From: an uncultured Chitinophaga sp.
GTDB lineage: Bacteria; Bacteroidota; Bacteroidia; Chitinophagales; Chitinophagaceae
Reading direction: 5' to 3'
DNA: 64,000 bases
Assembly: GCF_946479755.1 (NCBI RefSeq)
Contig: NZ_CAMLHC010000033.1
Span: 19,750 to 83,749 of the forward strand
The first letter of the stretch is position 1. Each line of letters begins with the position of its first letter. Made by a program: the position numbers and the translations under genes. Below, piece by piece: positions 35,341 through 43,499 of the stretch. The notes beneath the pieces were generated by a model. It was not told the DNA's origin, ran no database searches, and worked only from the letters and a program-made list of their open reading frames with translations.

Positions 35341-35425
35341 TAGGTACTATGTATTGCATGATACCTACTTTTACAATGTAGTTGATAAGCTACTGTAGTT
35401 GACAAACCACTGTAGTATATTAACC
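35341..35425. promoter_or_regulatory. Operator-like region: 27-bp imperfect palindrome plus three 17-bp direct repeats
   Basis: A palindrome at 35341-35367 (TAGGTA...TACCTA ends, 10 of 13 pairs) is followed by three head-to-tail 17-bp units at 35375, 35392 and 35409. Their common core is ANTGTAGT (ACTGTAGTTGACAAACC is the middle copy). It lies 100-180 bp upstream of the outer-membrane protein gene at 35523. The regular spacing suggests a cooperative DNA-binding regulator; no regulator gene is adjacent. Confidence 0.55.
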
Positions 35426-35522
35426 AAGGTTCTCTAAGAATGGAAAATTAGTCAAACCAACTGAGCAGCAACCAGGAACGCCTAAAATCTAAAAAACCAG
35501 AAAATTCTAAATCCGCCCTTAT

Positions 35523-38000
35523 ATGAAATCAATTTTTAAAGCGTTTGCATTAACAGCAGGAATGATAAGCGCTGTGTTAACTTCCCAGGCACAAAACGGG
35601 CCCAAAGTAGCCGGTAAAGTCATCCGGGCAGGTGAACAACCAATGGAATTTGCTACCGTAACACTCTTAAAGGCCGGTGACTCTTCCCTTGTAAAAGGAG
35701 CAATCGCAGACATCAATGGTAAATATGAATTCGAACAGGTAAAACAAGGTAAATATCTGGTGGCGGCAGCAGCCGTAGGGATGAATAAAGCCTACAGCAA
35801 ACCGTTTGAGGTAGGCGCTACCGGTGCAACGGTTCCCGCCCTGGCCATGGAAGCCGCTTCCAAAAGCCTGAAAGCAGTAGACGTGACCGCCCGCAAACCT
35901 TTCGTAGAACAGAGAGCCGATAAAATGGTGGTGAACGTGGAAAGCAGCATCACCGCCGCAGGCGGCAACGCCATGGAGGTACTGGAAAAATCTCCGACCA
36001 TCAACGTGGACAAGGACGGAAACATCTCCATGAAAGGTAAAGGTGGTGTGATCATCATGATCGATGGTAAACCTACCAATATGTCCTCCCAGGAAGTGAC
36101 AGAGCTGCTGAAAAGCATGCCTGCTTCCAACGTGGAACAAATAGAACTGATTGCCAATCCTTCCGCCAAATACGATGCCGCCGGTAATGCCGGTATCATC
36201 AACCTGAAACTGAAAAAGAACAAAAACTACGGTACCAACGGAAGCGTGAACCTGGGCGTTTCCCAGGGGATCAGGGGGCGCGCCAACGGCGGCATCAACC
36301 TGAACCACCGCAACGAAAAAGTAAACCTCTTCGGTTCCTATAACTACAATCATAGAGAACAGCAGCAGGACCTGGGCGTATACCGCACCATGACCAACGA
36401 AGGCCGCTACCAGGTGTTTGATCAGCGTAACATCTCCGAACGTAAGTCAGACTACCAGGCGGTTAAACTGGGGATGGATTATTTTGTCGCTAAAAATCAC
36501 ACTATCGGCGTGATGGCTGACCTGGCCCGCCGGGACCGTAAAAGCCCCAGCGACGCTACCACCAAAATAGGGAATGGTTCCCTCATCGACTCTATCCTGC
36601 GCACCCATACAACGGATAACGGAAGATGGCAGCGGGGCGCCTACAACCTGAACTACCGCGGTATCCTCGATTCTACCGGCAAAGAGCTGAACATTGATGT
36701 GGATTATGCCCGCAACACCAATGAACAGGCGTCTTCTATCTTCGCGCTTACCCGCGACGGCGCTGACAAAGCGCTGCTGGGCAGCGACACTTCCCGCAAC
36801 AACCAGCCTTCCCGCATCGAAATCAAAACGGCCAAGATAGACTATGTGCATCCACTGAAAGGAGCTGCAAAACTGGAAGCCGGCCTGAAAACCAGCTTCG
36901 TGACCACCGATAACGACGCCCGCTTCGATTCGCTGCGTGCCGGCAACTGGATCAGGGATGAGAACCGTTCCAACCACTTTATCTATAAAGAGAACGTTAA
37001 CGCAGCCTATGTGAATTTCAGCAAACAGTTTAAAAAACTGCATGTGCAGGTGGGATTGCGCGGAGAACAAACCAATATCAGCGGTAATTCAACATCTACC
37101 CAAAACCAGCAGGAGAAAGTGGTGAAGAACGATTCCAGCTACTTCAACCTCTTCCCCAGCGCGGCACTGACTTACCAGTTGAATAAAAACAATACCCTGG
37201 GACTGACTTACAGCCGCCGTGTTCAACGCCCGGATTATGAAGAGCTGAATCCGTTCGAGTATTACCTGGACCGTTATACCAAGGCTGCCGGTAACCCGGG
37301 CCTGAGACCGCAGTTCTCCAATAACTTCGAAATCACACACACCTTCAGGGACTTCCTGATCACTTCACTGGGATACACACATACCAAAGACATGATGACG
37401 CAGATCCTGGAAGCAGCGGTAGACCGGGCCAGCGGAGATACTTCCGCCGTACGTTACCGGTACCAGAATGTGGCCAAGGCCGACAACTTTAACCTGAACG
37501 TGTCTGTGCCGATGCCGATCACCAAGTGGTGGACATCTTTCACAACAGTGTCTGTCTTATATAATATGTACGAAACAGTGGTAGACAAAAACAATGTGAA
37601 ACTCTCTTCCGCAGGCTTCTTTGGCCGTACGCAACAGACATTCACCCTGGCTAAAAACACTACCGCCGAAGCCACTTTCTTTTATGTGTCCCCGCAGGTA
37701 GCAGAAGAAGGGCTGTTCAGAATGAAGTCCATGTGCTCCCTGGACCTCGGCCTGCAACAGAAAGTGCTGAAGGGCAAAGGAACACTGAAGCTGAACGTGA
37801 CAGACGTTTTCAATACCCAATATTTCCGTGGCTCCTTCGATAACGCCGGCAGGACCACTTCACTCTATAGCAGAAACGATACCCGTCAGGTACGGCTTTC
37901 GTTCAACTACCGCTTCGGCAACACCAATGTAAAAGCCGCCCGCAACCGTCAGACCGGCCTGGAAGCAGAACAAAACCGCGTTAAACAGGGAGGGAACTAA
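35523..38000 (+). CDS. Outer-membrane beta-barrel protein, TonB-receptor-like (OMP_b-brl_3 family)
   Basis: The 825-aa protein has a signal peptide ending SQAQ (about residue 24) and a carboxypeptidase-regulatory-like beta-sandwich (KVAGKVIRAGEQPMEFATVTLL, DINGKYEFEQVKQGKYLV). A plug-like domain follows (EVLEKSPTINVDKDGNISMKG, VIIMIDGKPTNMS, SNVEQIELIANPSAKYDAAGNAGIINLKLKK in pieces), then a ~600-residue barrel with TYSRRVQRPDYEELNPFEYYLD. This family resembles TonB receptors but has no known ligand. It is a single gene with an elaborate upstream region and its own terminator. Confidence 0.88.
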   Translation: MKSIFKAFALTAGMISAVLTSQAQNGPKVAGKVIRAGEQPMEFATVTLLKAGDSSLVKGAIADINGKYEFEQVKQGKYLVAAAAVGMNKAYSKPFEVGATGATVPALAMEAASKSLKAVDVTARKPFVEQRADKMVVNVESSITAAGGNAMEVLEKSPTINVDKDGNISMKGKGGVIIMIDGKPTNMSSQEVTELLKSMPASNVEQIELIANPSAKYDAAGNAGIINLKLKKNKNYGTNGSVNLGVSQGIRGRANGGINLNHRNEKVNLFGSYNYNHREQQQDLGVYRTMTNEGRYQVFDQRNISERKSDYQAVKLGMDYFVAKNHTIGVMADLARRDRKSPSDATTKIGNGSLIDSILRTHTTDNGRWQRGAYNLNYRGILDSTGKELNIDVDYARNTNEQASSIFALTRDGADKALLGSDTSRNNQPSRIEIKTAKIDYVHPLKGAAKLEAGLKTSFVTTDNDARFDSLRAGNWIRDENRSNHFIYKENVNAAYVNFSKQFKKLHVQVGLRGEQTNISGNSTSTQNQQEKVVKNDSSYFNLFPSAALTYQLNKNNTLGLTYSRRVQRPDYEELNPFEYYLDRYTKAAGNPGLRPQFSNNFEITHTFRDFLITSLGYTHTKDMMTQILEAAVDRASGDTSAVRYRYQNVAKADNFNLNVSVPMPITKWWTSFTTVSVLYNMYETVVDKNNVKLSSAGFFGRTQQTFTLAKNTTAEATFFYVSPQVAEEGLFRMKSMCSLDLGLQQKVLKGKGTLKLNVTDVFNTQYFRGSFDNAGRTTSLYSRNDTRQVRLSFNYRFGNTNVKAARNRQTGLEAEQNRVKQGGN

Positions 38001-38030
38001 AGATGGTTTTTTAGGTATATATAAGGATGG

Positions 38031-38066
38031 AAAAACGCGGCCCTTTTCGTCAGGGCTGCGTTTTCT
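38031..38066 (+). terminator. Intrinsic terminator after the OMP gene
   Basis: AAAACGCGGCCC and GGGCTGCGTTTT form an 11-bp stem with one mismatch, 30 bp past the stop. Confidence 0.85.
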
Positions 38067-38317
38067 ACCAGTTTACCAGAAATCAGCGTTTCGTCACAAA
38101 AAAGCAGGGTTTGGTGGATTTTAAAACAGGAAAAGCACGCTTCCCGGTAATTTTATAAAAATTTTTTAAGGAGACATTACAGGTATATATCTATATAAAA
38201 TATTTATAATTAGATGTTTATGTGTATTTTTTCCTAAGGCCCTTAGTATCAGTCGTAGAAAATCCCGAAAGAAAGGCCTTTCCGCATGCAACCTTTTTTA
38301 CAATCATTGTCTTTATA
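38067..38317. other. AT-rich leader region of the ECF sigma operon
   Basis: No gene. A TATATAT-type block (38181-38215) and a 13-bp perfect palindrome CTAAGG-C-CCTTAG (38234-38246) lie upstream of the sigma factor start. No TTTG/TAnnTTTG pair is found, consistent with a promoter read by another sigma, possibly the ECF factor itself. Confidence 0.4.
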
Positions 38318-38884
38318 ATGAAAGCATCAGCAAACAACTTGAATCAGACGCCAATAGACGGGAATGTAATAGACCGCTGCAAAAGAGGGGATGTTCGCGC
38401 ATTTCGCGAACTGTATAATGCTTATGCCGCTGCCATGTACAACATCTGTCTGCGTATGACCAATAACGTTAGTGATGCGGAGGATACCTTACAGGAAGCC
38501 TTCATACAGGTACACCGTAACATCGGCAAGCTGGAGCGCGAAGCGAGTGTGACAGCGTGGATTAAAAGGATAGTGGTCAACCACTGCCTGAACAATCTCA
38601 GAAAGAAAAAAGTGTACTTTGAAGAAGTGGAAGAGGTGGAAGTAGCAGAAGAAGCAGGTATAGACGAGGATTCCTTCACCTGGACCGTGTCCGCTGTCAA
38701 ATCAGCCATACACGGACTGCCGCAGGGATACCGCACTGTACTGAACCTCTATCTGTTTGAAGACTACTCTCACCGTGAGATCGCCGACATGATGGGTATT
38801 ACGGAATCCACCGTAAAAACCCAGTACATGCGGGCGAAAGAGAAAGTAAGACAAATTGTAAAACAGCAAAATCTCATTCGTTAA
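38318..38884 (+). CDS. ECF-type RNA polymerase sigma factor
   Basis: The 188-aa protein has the two ECF domains. Region 2 is FRELYNAYAAAMYNICLRMTNNVSDAEDTLQEAFIQVHRNI, given here in outline, with the DAED.LQEAF core. Region 4 is LPQGYRTVLNLYLFEDYSHREIADMMGITESTVKTQYMRAKEKVR, with the helix-turn-helix at about 150-175. An acidic linker (EEVEEVEVAEEAGIDED) separates them. The TAA overlaps the ATG of the anti-sigma gene. An in-frame ATG at 38222 would add an AT-rich, non-conserved stretch and was rejected. Confidence 0.92.
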   Translation: MKASANNLNQTPIDGNVIDRCKRGDVRAFRELYNAYAAAMYNICLRMTNNVSDAEDTLQEAFIQVHRNIGKLEREASVTAWIKRIVVNHCLNNLRKKKVYFEEVEEVEVAEEAGIDEDSFTWTVSAVKSAIHGLPQGYRTVLNLYLFEDYSHREIADMMGITESTVKTQYMRAKEKVRQIVKQQNLIR

Positions 38885-39444
38885 TGCCGGAAAATTTTGA
38901 AAGTTTTATCCAACAGCACCGGGACGCATTTGAGGAGCCCGGACCTTCACCCAGAGTGTGGGACGCGTTGGAGAGAGAGTTGGAGGGAAGCCGTAAAGGC
39001 AGAATCGTGTCGCTGATGGGCAGAAACTGGTTTAAAGCTGCCGTGATCGCAGTGCTGTTGGTCAACGCCGCCGTACTGTTTTATATCGCGAAGCATAAAC
39101 AACATCAGCAGCAGGACCTGGCAGTGGTGATACCGGAAATACAGGACGCCAAAGTGTATTATACCAACCGCATCAACGAAAAGCTGGAGCTGATCAACGC
39201 TTATCCCGCCAATGAGCTGGGGCTTGACAGCGCAGCACGACAAGAATTGCAGTTACGTAACGATACCTATAAAACACTGGAGAATGAGCTGAAAAACAAT
39301 CCGGGCAACCAGCGAATCCGGGGCGCCATGATCCGTTATTATCAGCTTAAACTGGAGCTGCTTGACAAAATCCTCGAAGAGTTGCAAGATAAACACGCAA
39401 CTCCCTCCACTCACACAAAAAAACAATATGAAGCTGAAATTTAA
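38884..39444 (+). CDS. Single-span membrane protein, probable anti-sigma factor
   Basis: The 186-aa product begins with a short cytoplasmic part (PENFESFIQQHRDAFEEPGPSPRVWDALER, in outline). This resembles the sigma-facing ends of Bacteroidota anti-sigma proteins. One membrane span follows at about residues 50-68 (AAVIAVLLVNAAVLFYIA), then a periplasmic coiled-coil-like region. It starts on the last base of the sigma gene (TAATG), indicating coupled translation, which supports pairing with that sigma. It lacks a clear zinc-binding HxxxCxxC motif. Confidence 0.75.
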   Translation: MPENFESFIQQHRDAFEEPGPSPRVWDALERELEGSRKGRIVSLMGRNWFKAAVIAVLLVNAAVLFYIAKHKQHQQQDLAVVIPEIQDAKVYYTNRINEKLELINAYPANELGLDSAARQELQLRNDTYKTLENELKNNPGNQRIRGAMIRYYQLKLELLDKILEELQDKHATPSTHTKKQYEAEI

Positions 39445-40507
39445 TTTACTGTTGTGCCTTGTATTGCCACTGTTCACATTTGCTACCAACGGCAGCCTAA
39501 CATATAAAAAAATCATCAACAAGGAATTCACCGTTAGCGCCGGCACGGCTTTCAGCCTGAGCAACAAATATGGCAAGGTGGTATTCCATGCCTGGAATAA
39601 AAATGAAGTCAAGGCTGTCATCACGATCACCGGTTTCGGCAAGAGCGATCAGGAAGCGCAGGGAATCGTTGAAAGCGTTAGCATCGATGCCGTCCAGAAC
39701 GGCGCCAATCTGAGCCTCAACACCGTATATACTTCCTCCAAATCCGGCTCCTGGTTTTCCTGGGGCAACAAGAAAGACTCCAAAGACTATGTTAATATAG
39801 ACTACGATGTGTACATCCCGGAAAACCTCTCCCGCCTGAAGGTGGAGAACAACTTCGGGGACGTGATAGCAGACAGGCTGAAATTTCCTGCGGAATTGGT
39901 GCTCAATTACTGCGCTTACGATATCCGCGACGCGGAAGATCTGCAGCTGAGAGTGAACTACTGCGATAAAGGCCGTATCGGCAAAGCCAATAAGGTAGTG
40001 ATAAAGGGGAATTACTCCGACCTGAAAGCGGAGCAGCTGGACCAGCTGGAGGTAAGCTCCAACTACAGCAACTACATCGTTACCAACCTGGGAACGCTGA
40101 AGATCGCCGCTAACTACGACAACTATAAAATTCAGCGGGTGAACAAGGTGAATGGCCATGTGACATTTTCCGACACCAACATTGATGACCTGGTGGAGAA
40201 TATCAACATGAAAATCACGTACGGAGACCTGAACATCAAAAAAGTGCTGCCCGGCTTCAAAGGAGCAGACCTGGTGCTGACTTTCTCCGACCTGAAACTG
40301 AACCTCCCGCGCAAATTACCGTTACAGCTGGACTTCGTGATGGTCAACGGAGACCTGAGCACCAGCAGCCTTGAGCTGAAAAATGTGAATTCGAATAAAA
40401 CATCTACCACGCAGATCTATAAAGCGCATGCCGGCGGCGGTGGCGAGGGATCACCGGTCATCCGGATCAGAGGTACCAATGCAGACGCCAATGTGACCGG
40501 TTACTGA
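39428..40507 (+). CDS. Exported DUF4097-like beta-helix protein
   Basis: The 359-aa product has a signal peptide ending TFAT (about residue 19). The rest consists of short repeated strands with regular Gly/Asn turns (FSLSNKYGKVVFHAWNKNEV, RLKVENNFGDVIADRLKFP, LEVSSNYSNYIVTNLGTLKIAANYDNYKI in pieces), as in DUF4097/adhesin-type right-handed beta-helices. It overlaps the anti-sigma gene by 17 bp and is in the same operon. ATG at 39428 gives the signal peptide; the longer frame from 39362 lies inside the anti-sigma gene. Confidence 0.78.
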   Translation: MKLKFNLLLCLVLPLFTFATNGSLTYKKIINKEFTVSAGTAFSLSNKYGKVVFHAWNKNEVKAVITITGFGKSDQEAQGIVESVSIDAVQNGANLSLNTVYTSSKSGSWFSWGNKKDSKDYVNIDYDVYIPENLSRLKVENNFGDVIADRLKFPAELVLNYCAYDIRDAEDLQLRVNYCDKGRIGKANKVVIKGNYSDLKAEQLDQLEVSSNYSNYIVTNLGTLKIAANYDNYKIQRVNKVNGHVTFSDTNIDDLVENINMKITYGDLNIKKVLPGFKGADLVLTFSDLKLNLPRKLPLQLDFVMVNGDLSTSSLELKNVNSNKTSTTQIYKAHAGGGGEGSPVIRIRGTNADANVTGY

Positions 40508-40579
40508 TATCGTTACAGTATTCACAACGAAAAAAGCCATTCTAAAACCTGATTATAAATCGTTTCTAAAAAAATCCAC

Positions 40580-41314
40580 ATGAAAACAATCTTTAAGTAT
40601 GTAGCACCGGCCACCTTGTTGGTAGCCCTCTGTGTAGCGTTGGTTTCTTTCACCGGCATCCGCACGGAAAGGATAAAAGGCAACGGCCATATGAAATCTG
40701 AAAGCCGTCCGGCCGGTAACTTTGACAAGATCTCTACCGGCGGTGTGTTCCATATAGAACTGCAGCAGGGCAGCACCAACAGTATCTCGATCGATGCAGA
40801 AGAAAACCTGTTGCCTTATATAGAAACAACGATCTCCGGCGGAGAGCTGGAAGTACGTCCCCGTAGAGGAGTAAATATTGATCCCACCCAGAAAATCATT
40901 GTGCACGTGACCTTGCAGCAGGTAAAGAAACTGACTGCCAGCGGCGCCTGCAGCTATACCGGTAAAGGACGTATTAAATCAGACGACCTGAAGCTGGTTT
41001 TCAGCGGCGCTACCCATGCCGACCTGGACCTGAGCGCGAAGAGCCTGGAAGTGGGCATGTCCGGCGCCAGCCGTGTGGATTTGAAAGGCAGCTGCGAAAA
41101 GGTGGCTTACCAGGCTTCCGGCGCTGCTAATATCGACGCGCTGGACTTCCAGACCGATGAAGCTGAAATTGGTATCTCCGGCAGTGGCGAAGCTAAAGTG
41201 GCAGTGGCAAAAAAACTGAACGTGAGCGTGTCCGGTGTGGGCAAGGTAAAATATAAAGGCAATCCCGCCGTTAGCCAGTCCGTTTCCGGTATGGGCAACG
41301 TGCGTCAAATTTAA
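40580..41314 (+). CDS. Head-GIN-domain (DUF2807) exported protein
   Basis: A 244-aa product with an N-terminal signal/anchor (about residues 8-26) and a DUF2807 "head GIN" beta-helix. It has RPAGNFDKISTGGVFHIELQQG, LEVRPRRGVNI, KKLTASGACSYTG and repeated Ser-Gly-Ala rungs (VFSGATHADLDL, VGMSGASRVDLKG, QASGAANIDALD, ISGSGEAKVAV, VSGVGKVKYKG). It is probably cell-surface or periplasmic. It is the fourth gene of the ECF sigma operon, which ends at the terminator at 41346. The combination suggests an envelope-stress or surface-remodelling unit. Confidence 0.85.
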   Translation: MKTIFKYVAPATLLVALCVALVSFTGIRTERIKGNGHMKSESRPAGNFDKISTGGVFHIELQQGSTNSISIDAEENLLPYIETTISGGELEVRPRRGVNIDPTQKIIVHVTLQQVKKLTASGACSYTGKGRIKSDDLKLVFSGATHADLDLSAKSLEVGMSGASRVDLKGSCEKVAYQASGAANIDALDFQTDEAEIGISGSGEAKVAVAKKLNVSVSGVGKVKYKGNPAVSQSVSGMGNVRQI

Positions 41315-41345
41315 TTTTTTTTAGATTTAGATTTATATATGTCGG

Positions 41346-41377
41346 GCAGGTAGTTCACTACCTGCTTTTTCTTTTTT
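41346..41377 (+). terminator. Intrinsic terminator of the ECF sigma operon
   Basis: GCAGGTAG (41346-41353) and CTACCTGC (41358-41365) form a perfect 8-bp stem with a 4-nt loop and are followed by TTTTTCTTTTTT. A -7 element TATATTTG (41377-41384) for yajQ directly abuts it. Confidence 0.88.
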
Positions 41378-41411
41378 ATATTTGCCGTTCCAAGATAAAA
41401 AAAATTGATTT

Positions 41412-41903
41412 ATGCCGTCCTTTGATATTGTTAGCAAAGTAGATTTACAGACACTGGATAATGCGGTTAACACTGTGAAAAAGGAGATCACCAACCGGTT
41501 TGATTTCAAAGGGTCACATGTGGTAATAGAACTGAACAAGAAAGAGCTGGTGCTGAACATAGAAGTAGACAGCGATATGAAACTGGGGCAGGTGCTCGAC
41601 GTGCTGATTTCACGTTCCATGCGCCAGGGGCTGGAAGCTACCATTTATGACCAGAGCAAGGAGCCCTATCAGAGCGGAAAAGTATATAAGAAGGAAGTGC
41701 CGATCCGGAATGGTATCAAACAGGAAGACGCCAAGAAGATCGTGAAGCTGATCAAAGACTCCGGATTGAAGGTACAGGCCGCCATCATGGACGACATTGT
41801 ACGGGTGACCGGCAAAAAAATAGATGATTTACAGGATGTTATACAGAAATGCCGGGAGGCCAATCTGAGTATACCTTTACAGTATATTAATATGAAATCC
41901 TGA
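41412..41903 (+). CDS. yajQ: YajQ-family nucleotide-binding protein
   Basis: The 163-aa protein has two ferredoxin-like repeats in the YajQ arrangement: MPSFDIVSKVDLQTLDNAVNTV, ITNRFDFKGS, then EATIYDQSKEPYQSGKVYKKEVPI, given in outline, GIKQEDAKKIVKLIKDSGLKVQA and VRVTGKKIDDLQDVIQ. Family members bind nucleotides, and some bind cyclic di-GMP. A TATATTTG -7 element lies 28 bp upstream. Confidence 0.93.
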   Translation: MPSFDIVSKVDLQTLDNAVNTVKKEITNRFDFKGSHVVIELNKKELVLNIEVDSDMKLGQVLDVLISRSMRQGLEATIYDQSKEPYQSGKVYKKEVPIRNGIKQEDAKKIVKLIKDSGLKVQAAIMDDIVRVTGKKIDDLQDVIQKCREANLSIPLQYINMKS

Positions 41904-41919
41904 TTTTTTTACAATAAAC

Positions 41920-41950
41920 TTTGGGTGTTAAAGAAATTTGGTTACCTTTG
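41920..41950 (+). promoter_or_regulatory. rpmE2 promoter (TTTG-N19-TACCTTTG)
   Basis: TTTG 41920-41923 and TACCTTTG 41943-41950, spacer 19 bp: a full consensus match. The leader is about 22 nt. It starts 16 bp past the yajQ stop. Confidence 0.8.
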
Positions 41951-41977
41951 CACCCTGTATTTACAATAATATTTGAT

Positions 41978-42229
41978 ATGAAACAGGGAATCCATCCGGA
42001 AAATTACAGATTTGTGGTATTTAAAGATATGTCAAACGGACACAGCTTTTTAAGCCGTTCCACTGCTCCTTCCAAAGAAAGCGTAAAATGGGAAGATGGC
42101 AATGAGTATCCGTTGATTAAGTTGGAAATTTCCAATACATCTCACCCTTTCTATACTGGTAAGAATGTGTTGGTGGATACCGCAGGACGTATCGACAAAT
42201 TCAACAAACGCTACGCTAAAAAAGCATAG
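41978..42229 (+). CDS. rpmE2: 50S ribosomal protein L31 type B
   Basis: The 83-aa protein begins [21 protein letters not shown] and contains [40 protein letters not shown], given in outline, and ends KFNKRYAKK. It lacks the CxxC pairs of zinc-type L31, so it is the type B form, the only type seen in many Bacteroidota. The start at 41978 follows the strong promoter; the earlier in-frame TTG at 41921 lies inside that promoter. Confidence 0.95.
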   Translation: MKQGIHPENYRFVVFKDMSNGHSFLSRSTAPSKESVKWEDGNEYPLIKLEISNTSHPFYTGKNVLVDTAGRIDKFNKRYAKKA

Positions 42230-42256
42230 TTCGTTTGCAACAATATTTTTACAAAG

Positions 42257-42290
42257 AATCCCATCGGCTTATCGATGGGATTTTTTATTT
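42257..42290 (+). terminator. Intrinsic terminator after rpmE2
   Basis: AATCCCATCG and CGATGGGATT form a perfect 10-bp stem followed by TTTTTATTTTT. The tail also contains TATTTTTA (42286-42293), a -7-like element ending six bases before the next gene's ATG. Confidence 0.88.
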
Positions 42291-42299
42291 TTAGCCCCT

Positions 42300-43481
42300 A
42301 TGGAGCGTCACTACATTCTTTTTGACACGCCCGAACGCGACTTATTATACCCTTTTACGCATACAAGACCAATTGCCGCCTGCAGAGTAGGTATTCTTAC
42401 CATCCAGGAGAAGTGGGAGCATTGGCTGGGAACCGGTGTCAGTCACTATACCGTGCCGCATTTGCAGGAGAAGTTTCCGTTGCGCCGTGGGGAGGATGCC
42501 ACCGTAAATGTGCTGATCAGCGGGCATATTATGCCTGATGCGGAGCTGGTGGCGGCCATTATGGCCTTACGTCCGGAGGAGGAATTGTATAAAGACAATC
42601 ACCTGGTAGCAAAGGTGGCGCAGGGGAGGGAAGTGCACCTGTTGCCCGCCGCCAGCCGTAAAAGTTATACCGGTCCGGTGACAGGTATTTTCAGGCCCTG
42701 GGATATATTTATGCAGAATGACCGGGCTATCCGGGAAGATTTCGTTCTGCTGACCAAAGGGCGCACCTCCGCGCCGCTCCCGGAAGGCATCCAGGTATCC
42801 CACCCGGAACAGGTGTTCCTGGAGCCGGGCGCCCAGGTGTACAGCAGTATACTTAATGCAGCTACCGGTCCGATCTACATTGGCCGGAATGCCCTGGTGA
42901 TGGAGGGGAGTGTGGTCAGGGGCCCGCTGGCGATGGGAGAAGGGGCCGTTCTGAAAATGGGGGCCAAAATATATGGCGCCACCACGCTCGGACCCTACTG
43001 CATCGGTGGCGGAGAAATCAAAAACAGCGTATTTTTCGGTTATTCCAATAAATCACATGACGGGTATGTAGGTGATGCCGTGATTGGCGAATGGTGCAAC
43101 CTGGGAGGCAATACCACCTGCTCCAATGTGAAAAACAATGCGGGAGTGGTGAAAGTGTGGATGGAAGCCAGGCAAAGCACGGAGCCGGCAGGGCAGAAGT
43201 GCGGCGTGATGATGGGCGACTACAGCCGTTGCGCTATCAATACCATGATGAATACCGGAACGGTAGTAGGCGTGTCCTGTAATATTTTCGGCGCCGGATT
43301 TCCACCGGTTTTCCTGCCTTCCTTTACATGGGGCCACCAGGTGGGAACAGCCGCCTACCGGCTTCCCGAAGCGTTGAGGGATGCAGCCGCCTGGATGGGC
43401 TTCAAGGGGCGGCAGCTGGAAGACGCTGACAGGAGGATATTGGAAGCCGTCTTCAGGGAAACAAACACACAACGACCATAA
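42300..43481 (+). CDS. GlmU-family putative sugar nucleotidyltransferase
   Basis: The 393-aa protein has the start seen in Bacteroidota "GlmU family" proteins (YILFDTPERDLLYPFTHTRP), without the LAAGxGTRM loop of active nucleotidyltransferases. A left-handed beta-helix of hexapeptide repeats follows at about residues 180-310 (PIYIGRNALVMEGSVVRGPLAMGEGAVLKMGAKIYG in pieces; GEIKNSVFFGYSNKSHDGYVGDAVIGEWCNLGG likewise). It may act on a UDP- or other NDP-sugar, with acyltransferase-like helix; the first domain may be inactive. tpiA follows after 18 bp, so they are probably one operon. ATG at 42300 is chosen; the longer frame from 42165 lies in rpmE2. Confidence 0.83.
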   Translation: MERHYILFDTPERDLLYPFTHTRPIAACRVGILTIQEKWEHWLGTGVSHYTVPHLQEKFPLRRGEDATVNVLISGHIMPDAELVAAIMALRPEEELYKDNHLVAKVAQGREVHLLPAASRKSYTGPVTGIFRPWDIFMQNDRAIREDFVLLTKGRTSAPLPEGIQVSHPEQVFLEPGAQVYSSILNAATGPIYIGRNALVMEGSVVRGPLAMGEGAVLKMGAKIYGATTLGPYCIGGGEIKNSVFFGYSNKSHDGYVGDAVIGEWCNLGGNTTCSNVKNNAGVVKVWMEARQSTEPAGQKCGVMMGDYSRCAINTMMNTGTVVGVSCNIFGAGFPPVFLPSFTWGHQVGTAAYRLPEALRDAAAWMGFKGRQLEDADRRILEAVFRETNTQRP

Positions 43482-43499
43482 AACTTAATATCACAGTAC

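Noticed and set aside
34854..35343. Open frames with 18-residue periodic peptides on both strands over the minisatellite
   Set aside because: The periodicity follows from a 54-bp DNA repeat. The copies carry single-base indels, the minus frame overlaps the DUF2167 coding region, and neither product has a plausible start or composition.
35375..35425. The 17-bp TGTAGT repeats as BlaI operators for the BlaI repressor at 48428
   Set aside because: The half-site TGTAGT differs from the TACGA/TCGTA dyads found in front of blaI itself, and the arrangement is direct rather than inverted.
38222..38317. N-terminal extension of the ECF sigma factor
   Set aside because: The extension is encoded by AT-rich DNA without conserved residues; ATG 38318 gives the normal ECF length.
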